The notes beneath the pieces were generated by a model. That model worked only from the letters and a program-made list of their open reading frames with translations, made no database searches and had not been told where the DNA came from. A DNA stretch of 64,000 nt, from contig NZ_RZHF01000016.1 in NCBI RefSeq assembly GCF_003990185.1, positions 186,001 to 250,000 on the forward strand, read 5' to 3'. The stretch comes from Vreelandella nanhaiensis (GTDB lineage: Bacteria > Pseudomonadota > Gammaproteobacteria > Pseudomonadales > Halomonadaceae). Below, one piece after another: positions 60,283-64,000 of the stretch (the first letter of the stretch is position 1; every line of letters begins with the position of its first letter). The position numbers and the translations under genes were made by a program.

Positions 60283-60945
60283 TTAGCGATGAAAACGCTC
60301 GGCGGCCTCTTGCGCCAGCTTACGAATGCCATCCCAGTCCTCAGCCTCGACCAGCTTGCTGGGCGTGAGCCAGGAACCGCCAACACACATGACATTGGGC
60401 AGCGACAAGTAGGATTCGGCATTATCCACGGTAATGCCGCCCGTAGGACAGAACTGCGCGCCGGGAATCGGGGCGCCAAACGCTTTAAGCGCCTTGGCAC
60501 CGCCGCTGGACTCTGCCGGAAAGAACTTGAAACGGCGATAACCATACTGCCAGCCGGTCATCAGTTCCGAGACGGTTGAGACGCCTGGCAGCATGGGCAC
60601 GGGGCTTTCAATACCGTAACGGTACAGTGCTTCGGTCGCGCCCGGGGTGACGACAAAATCTGCGCCCACTTCTTCAGCCTGGCGGTATTGTGCAGGAGTC
60701 AGCACAGTGCCGACCCCGATGCTGGCCCCGGTCAGCTCTTTCTTCATACGCTTGATCGCTTCAAGCGCGCAGTCGGTACGCAGAGTCACTTCAAGTACGC
60801 TCAAGCCGCCTTCCAGCAGTGCTTTGCCTAGCGGTACGGCGTCCTCGATACGCTCAATGGTGATGACCGGAATCACTTCGGCCTTGTGACAGATGCTGTC
60901 GAGCTCGGCGGTACGTGTTGAGGGCAGCTGTTTATCGATTGACAT
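60283..60945 (-). CDS. eda: KDPG aldolase Eda
   Basis: A 220-residue class I aldolase: EVIPVITIERIEDAVPLGKALLEGG, LEVTLRTDCALEAI with the catalytic Glu and Arg, VGTVLTPAQYRQAEEVGADFVVTPG, and YRRFKFFPAESSGGAKAL with the Schiff-base lysine. It splits KDPG to pyruvate and glyceraldehyde-3-phosphate, the last step of the Entner-Doudoroff route. A GGAG site lies 7 bases before the ATG. It also can act on KHG. Confidence 0.94.
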   Translation of the reverse strand: MSIDKQLPSTRTAELDSICHKAEVIPVITIERIEDAVPLGKALLEGGLSVLEVTLRTDCALEAIKRMKKELTGASIGVGTVLTPAQYRQAEEVGADFVVTPGATEALYRYGIESPVPMLPGVSTVSELMTGWQYGYRRFKFFPAESSGGAKALKAFGAPIPGAQFCPTGGITVDNAESYLSLPNVMCVGGSWLTPSKLVEAEDWDGIRKLAQEAAERFHR

Positions 60946-60977
60946 GAGGTGTCTCCAGATAGCGTGTTGTTTGATTG

Positions 60978-61643
60978 TCAGGGCGCCCAGTAAATAGCCA
61001 GCGGGCAGGAGAGGAAAGCGCGTATCGGCAGTTGTCGAACATCATCGCCATTCAACGCGTTCGCCAGCACGGCGCGCTTGTCATCACCGGTAATATGCAG
61101 AATATGCCGGTTTGCCTGATGCAGGCTTGCCGCAGAGAAGGTGATGCGCGGCTGGGGTTGGCTGGGAGTGCGCACCGCCACCAATGGCTCATCGGTTGCC
61201 AGCGCCAGCCCCAGTTCCTGGCTATCGGGAAACAGCGATGCCGTATGCCCATCACCGCCCATTCCCAGAACCACAACGCTTGCAGGCCAGGCAAGCGATG
61301 CCGTGCGCTCAGCCACTTCTGCCACACCCTCTTCCGGCGTAGAAGCCTTTGAGGTCAATGGCACAAAGTGCGCGGCGGCCGCGTTACCTTGCAACAGATT
61401 ATCCCGTACCAGCTTGGCGTTGCTGTCGCTGCTGTGTTCATCCACCCAGCGCTCGTCAGCCAGGGTAATATCGATACGCTCCCAGGCAAGTAGCTTGGTG
61501 GCCAAGGCCTTGAAAAAAGGCACCGGCGTGGAGCCGCCGGAGACGATCAGCAGCGCGCGCTCCTGGCGCTCCAGATCTTCGCTCAGCGCTTGCGCTACTG
61601 CTTCTGCCAGCTGCTCAGCAAGCTTTTGGCGTGCTTTTGTCAT
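60978..61643 (-). CDS. pgl: 6-phosphogluconolactonase Pgl
   Basis: A 221-residue DevB-type lactonase: LIVSGGSTPVPFFKALA is the phosphate loop, ITLADERWVDEHSSDSNAKLVRDNLL the substrate motif, and VVLGMGGDGHTASLFPDS the catalytic region. PRITFSAASLHQANRHILHITG is late. It opens 6-phosphogluconolactone made by Zwf. It begins one base after the zwf stop. Confidence 0.94.
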   Translation of the reverse strand: MTKARQKLAEQLAEAVAQALSEDLERQERALLIVSGGSTPVPFFKALATKLLAWERIDITLADERWVDEHSSDSNAKLVRDNLLQGNAAAAHFVPLTSKASTPEEGVAEVAERTASLAWPASVVVLGMGGDGHTASLFPDSQELGLALATDEPLVAVRTPSQPQPRITFSAASLHQANRHILHITGDDKRAVLANALNGDDVRQLPIRAFLSCPLAIYWAP

Positions 61644-61644
61644 A

Positions 61645-63150
61645 TCAGTAATCCTCGTACCAGCTGCGGCCGTCCTGGGTAATCATGGCAATGGAAGCCA
61701 CCGGCCCCCAGGAGCCTGCCGGGTAGCGCCGTGGCGGCGTTTCTCGTTCCTGCCAGCCTTCAATCAGCTGATCACACCAGCGCCAGGCGTGCTCGACCTC
61801 ATCGCGGCGCACAAACAGGTACTGTTGGCCTTTCATGACTTCCAGCAGCAGCCGCTCGTAGGCATCGGGAATTCGCGATTTAGGGAAGGCGCTGTTGAAA
61901 TCCAGGTGAAGTGGGCCGGGGCGCAGGCGCATGCCTTTATCCAGACCGCTATCTTTGGTGAGTACCTGAAGGGCAATCCCCTCTTCCGGCTGCAGGCGGA
62001 TAATCAGCTTGTTGGAGGCAATGCCACGCTGGTCCGGATCAAAGATATAATGCGGCTGCTGGCGAAAGTGAATAACGATTTGCGAAAGCTTTTCCGGCAT
62101 GCGCTTGCCGGTACGCAGGTAGAACGGCACTCCGGCCCAGCGCCAGTTGGCCACTTCGGTCTTCATCGCTACGAAGGTTTCTGTCTGGCTCTGGGTATTG
62201 GCGTCCTCCTCCTCCAGATAACCTGGCACGGACTGACCATCGCTGGTACCGGCAATATACTGGCCGCGCACCACGTCACGGCCCAGCGCTTCCCCTGTAA
62301 AGGGTTTGAGCGCCTTGAGTACCTTGACCTTTTCATCACGGATGGCATCGGCATCCAGGTTGGAAGGCGGGTCCATGGCAATCAGGCAAAGTAGCTGCAA
62401 AAGATGATTCTGAACCATGTCACGCAGCTGACCCGCCTCATCGAAATAGCCCCAACGGCCTTCAATGCCAACCTTTTCAGCAACGGTAATTTCTACGTGA
62501 GAAATATGGTTCTGATTCCACTGGGTACCAAACAGCGGATTGGCAAAGCGCAGTGCAATCAGGTTTTGAACTGTTTCCTTACCTAGATAGTGATCGATCC
62601 GGTATACCCGCGACTCAGGAAAAACGGCGCCAATCGCGTCGTTAATCTGCTCGGAGGACTTGAGGTCATAGCCAATGGGCTTTTCAACTACGACGCGCGT
62701 ATCGTCATCTAGACTGCCGCTGGCATGAAGGTTGTGGCAGATATCACCATAAATGCGCGCGCCAACCGAAAGATAGACCACCATGGGGCGCTCGGCGCCT
62801 TCGCGCCATTGGCGAATGGCGTCATACCCTTCGGCGGTCGTAAAATCGAGCTGACGATAGTCCAGGCGCTCAAGAAAACGCTCGAAACCCGCTTCGTCTA
62901 CCTCGCTGCTTTTTAGCCGCTTGCGCAGCGCCTCGCTGACCATTTGCCGAAAGGTCGCCACATCGTGCTCCTGGCGCGCCAGTCCCAGAATACGCGTGCT
63001 TTCCGGCATCAAGCCTTCGCGGTCAAGATGGTATAAAGCAGGAAATAGCTTGCGCATGGCAAGGTCGCCCAATGCTCCAAACAGCGCCAAATCAATGGCA
63101 TGATCACGTCCACCTAACGGGGCGCCTGGAGAGGCATATGACTTGCTCAT
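61645..63150 (-). CDS. zwf: Glucose-6-phosphate 1-dehydrogenase Zwf
   Basis: A 501-residue enzyme. [22 protein letters not shown] is the NADP site, [17 protein letters not shown] follows, and [21 protein letters not shown] is the active-site signature. [18 protein letters not shown] [16 protein letters not shown] binds the substrate phosphate side. It oxidises glucose-6-phosphate to the lactone. It is the first gene of zwf-pgl-eda and its promoter carries a HexR-like site. Confidence 0.95.
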   Translation of the reverse strand: MSKSYASPGAPLGGRDHAIDLALFGALGDLAMRKLFPALYHLDREGLMPESTRILGLARQEHDVATFRQMVSEALRKRLKSSEVDEAGFERFLERLDYRQLDFTTAEGYDAIRQWREGAERPMVVYLSVGARIYGDICHNLHASGSLDDDTRVVVEKPIGYDLKSSEQINDAIGAVFPESRVYRIDHYLGKETVQNLIALRFANPLFGTQWNQNHISHVEITVAEKVGIEGRWGYFDEAGQLRDMVQNHLLQLLCLIAMDPPSNLDADAIRDEKVKVLKALKPFTGEALGRDVVRGQYIAGTSDGQSVPGYLEEEDANTQSQTETFVAMKTEVANWRWAGVPFYLRTGKRMPEKLSQIVIHFRQQPHYIFDPDQRGIASNKLIIRLQPEEGIALQVLTKDSGLDKGMRLRPGPLHLDFNSAFPKSRIPDAYERLLLEVMKGQQYLFVRRDEVEHAWRWCDQLIEGWQERETPPRRYPAGSWGPVASIAMITQDGRSWYEDY

Positions 63151-63235
63151 CTCTGCTCCTATGTATCGCCAAGCCGGTTTGGTAGTTAGATTACCTAAAA
63201 TCTACCTAAAAAGCGGCCTAAAACGCAATATTAAA

Positions 63236-63250
63236 TGTAATTTTACTACA
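63236..63250. promoter_or_regulatory. HexR-like operator upstream of zwf
   Basis: TGTAATTTTACTACA fits TGTA-N7-TACA and is closer to the HexR consensus (TGTAATTAAATTACA) than the edd copy. It lies 86 bases before the zwf start. KDPG relieves HexR repression in related bacteria. The hexR gene may lie outside the window. Confidence 0.75.
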
Positions 63251-63350
63251 AAAACAATCATGGATAAGCGCGAAAGCCTTTTTACCCAGTATTTGTGCTC
63301 ACTCTACGTTTTGGCCAGCCCTCCGACCACCCCTTCTCGATGAATTTGCC

Positions 63351-63625
63351 TTTTCAGGCTGGCGCCAGTGTTTCAGACAATGGCGATGAGCTTGACCATC
63401 AGAGGTTTCGCTTGATGGCCAGTACTTTAACGCAGTCAAAGAGTCATAGCTGAGCATATTAGGGAATGATGTCTATTCATAACCAGCAAGCGCCGCATAC
63501 GTGAGGTGAAATGCCTAATGCAGGTCGGTGTGAGCCTCTCTTATAGCTTGTTATCTGTAATGAAGAGTGGCCCAAGCAACCTATAGCGGGAACGTCGCTA
63601 AAGGTAGCGAGCATAGCGCCCACGT
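63351..63625. other. Intergenic region without a supported gene
   Basis: No intact gene is present. A 37-codon frame from about 63340 has no ribosome site or recognised family. The stretch is mixed in composition and is probably decayed sequence between the zwf promoter and the fragment at 63626. Confidence 0.4.
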
Positions 63626-63810
63626 TTAGGATTGACGCTTTAAATACTTGCTAAATTTCCACGTCCTACCAATAAACTCGATGGGCCCGTTAGGCAAGCC
63701 GGTTGCCGAACCGGTTTCTTCTTCAAACGTCAGTTTAAGCAGCTGATTGTCTTGAGAATACTTGAAGCTTATACGCGGCCGTCCAAAGAATTTAGTCAGC
63801 CTGATAGGTC
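63626..63810 (-). pseudogene. C-terminal fragment of an unidentified protein
   Basis: About 56 open codons encode KFFGRPRISFKYSQDNQLLKLTF, then a Gly/Pro loop and EFIGRTWKFSKYLKR before a stop. The style is that of a beta-rich conserved protein, but an upstream stop in frame and the lack of any start show that only the C-terminus remains. I cannot name the family. Confidence 0.4.
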
Positions 63811-63873
63811 ACGACGGAGGTCGTCCCCCTCACGGACAGCATCGAAAGGCGCGTCCAGCGCTACTCCGCCTTT

Positions 63874-63903
63874 AAAAAAAAGCCGCGGATTGCTCCGCAG
63901 CCT
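63874..63903 (-). terminator. Rho-independent terminator after gap
   Basis: On the minus strand GGCTGCGGA and TCCGCGGC pair with one mismatch around a 4-base loop, followed by a T8 run (A run at 63874-63881). It is about 30 bases past the GAPDH stop. Confidence 0.85.
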
Positions 63904-63934
63904 TTTACTTAAACATTTTCAGTGGGTTTGATAC

Positions 63935-64000
63935 TTAGTTGGCGACGGCCTGCATGGCAAGCGCAGTATCCAGCATCCGGTTGGAGAAGCCCCACTCGTT
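63935..64000 (-). CDS. gap: Glyceraldehyde-3-phosphate dehydrogenase, C-terminal end (truncated by window edge)
   Basis: The last 21 residues before the stop are NEWGFSNRMLDTALAMQAV plus AN, matching the conserved GAPDH end (YDNEWGYSNR...). The remaining about 310 residues lie beyond the window. GAPDH takes the glyceraldehyde-3-phosphate formed by Eda and DgoA into lower glycolysis. A terminator follows it. Confidence 0.85.
   Translation of the reverse strand, partial: NEWGFSNRMLDTALAMQAVAN

Noticed and set aside
1..64000. CRISPR arrays, tRNA and rRNA genes
   Set aside because: No regularly spaced repeats, tRNA cloverleaf or rRNA-like stretch was seen on reading; short tRNAs could be missed by eye.

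Overview
The window looks like chromosome from a moderately halophilic gammaproteobacterium, most likely Halomonadaceae (Halomonas or a close relative). The grounds are an oxygen-dependent cobalamin pathway (cobG/cobF type), an Entner-Doudoroff set (zwf-pgl-eda and edd-glk) with HexR-like sites, many acidic proteins, and GC-rich core genes broken by AT-richer accessory blocks. The genus is inferred from gene content and protein style; no rRNA or other marker gene is present.

Left third (1-18.6 kb): mostly short minus-strand accessory genes. They include a FosA-type glutathione transferase, a YehS protein, two GFA-family proteins, three GNAT acetyltransferases, methyltransferases, a MerR/TipAS regulator, a BON-MscS channel, an exported metallo-hydrolase, and a SoxR regulator divergent from a VOC protein across a near-perfect SoxR box. 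RhlE helicase and an unusual short Rho-like factor follow. At 16.0-18.3 kb lies an AT-rich two-gene block, a SIR2-domain protein followed by a coiled-coil TIR protein. It is the best candidate here for a little-described defence system. An integron attC-like element separates the two genes.

Middle (18.9-47.7 kb): ytoQ, then a large aerobic cobalamin region. Minus-strand chlID-cobO-cobB-cobW-cobN-cobG-cobH-cobI-cobJ and cobL-cobE-cobM-cobF are chained by 1-11-nt overlaps, with cobK inserted on the opposite strand. Next come two FecCD/BtuCD-type transporter modules facing each other, btuF, and btuB behind a cobalamin riboswitch. The late (nucleotide loop) genes cobT-cbiB-cobD-cobU-cobS-cobC plus a short CobU-like protein complete the region. 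Together they make corrin, insert cobalt, adenosylate, attach the lower ligand, and import B12. cobA and cobQ are not in the window.

Right (48.1-64.0 kb): sugar-acid metabolism. edd-glk and the opposite-strand zwf-pgl-eda form the Entner-Doudoroff route, each promoter carrying a TGTA-N7-TACA HexR-like site. Between them sits a galactonate catabolic cluster (dgoR, dgoD, dgoK, dgoA, lactonase) and a sodium/solute symporter; dgoR and the symporter share a TGTC-N-GACA palindrome. IS5-family remnants bracket an inserted segment with an Old Yellow Enzyme gene and a broken SDR gene. The last 66 bases are the C-terminus of a GAPDH gene, linking the pathway to lower glycolysis.
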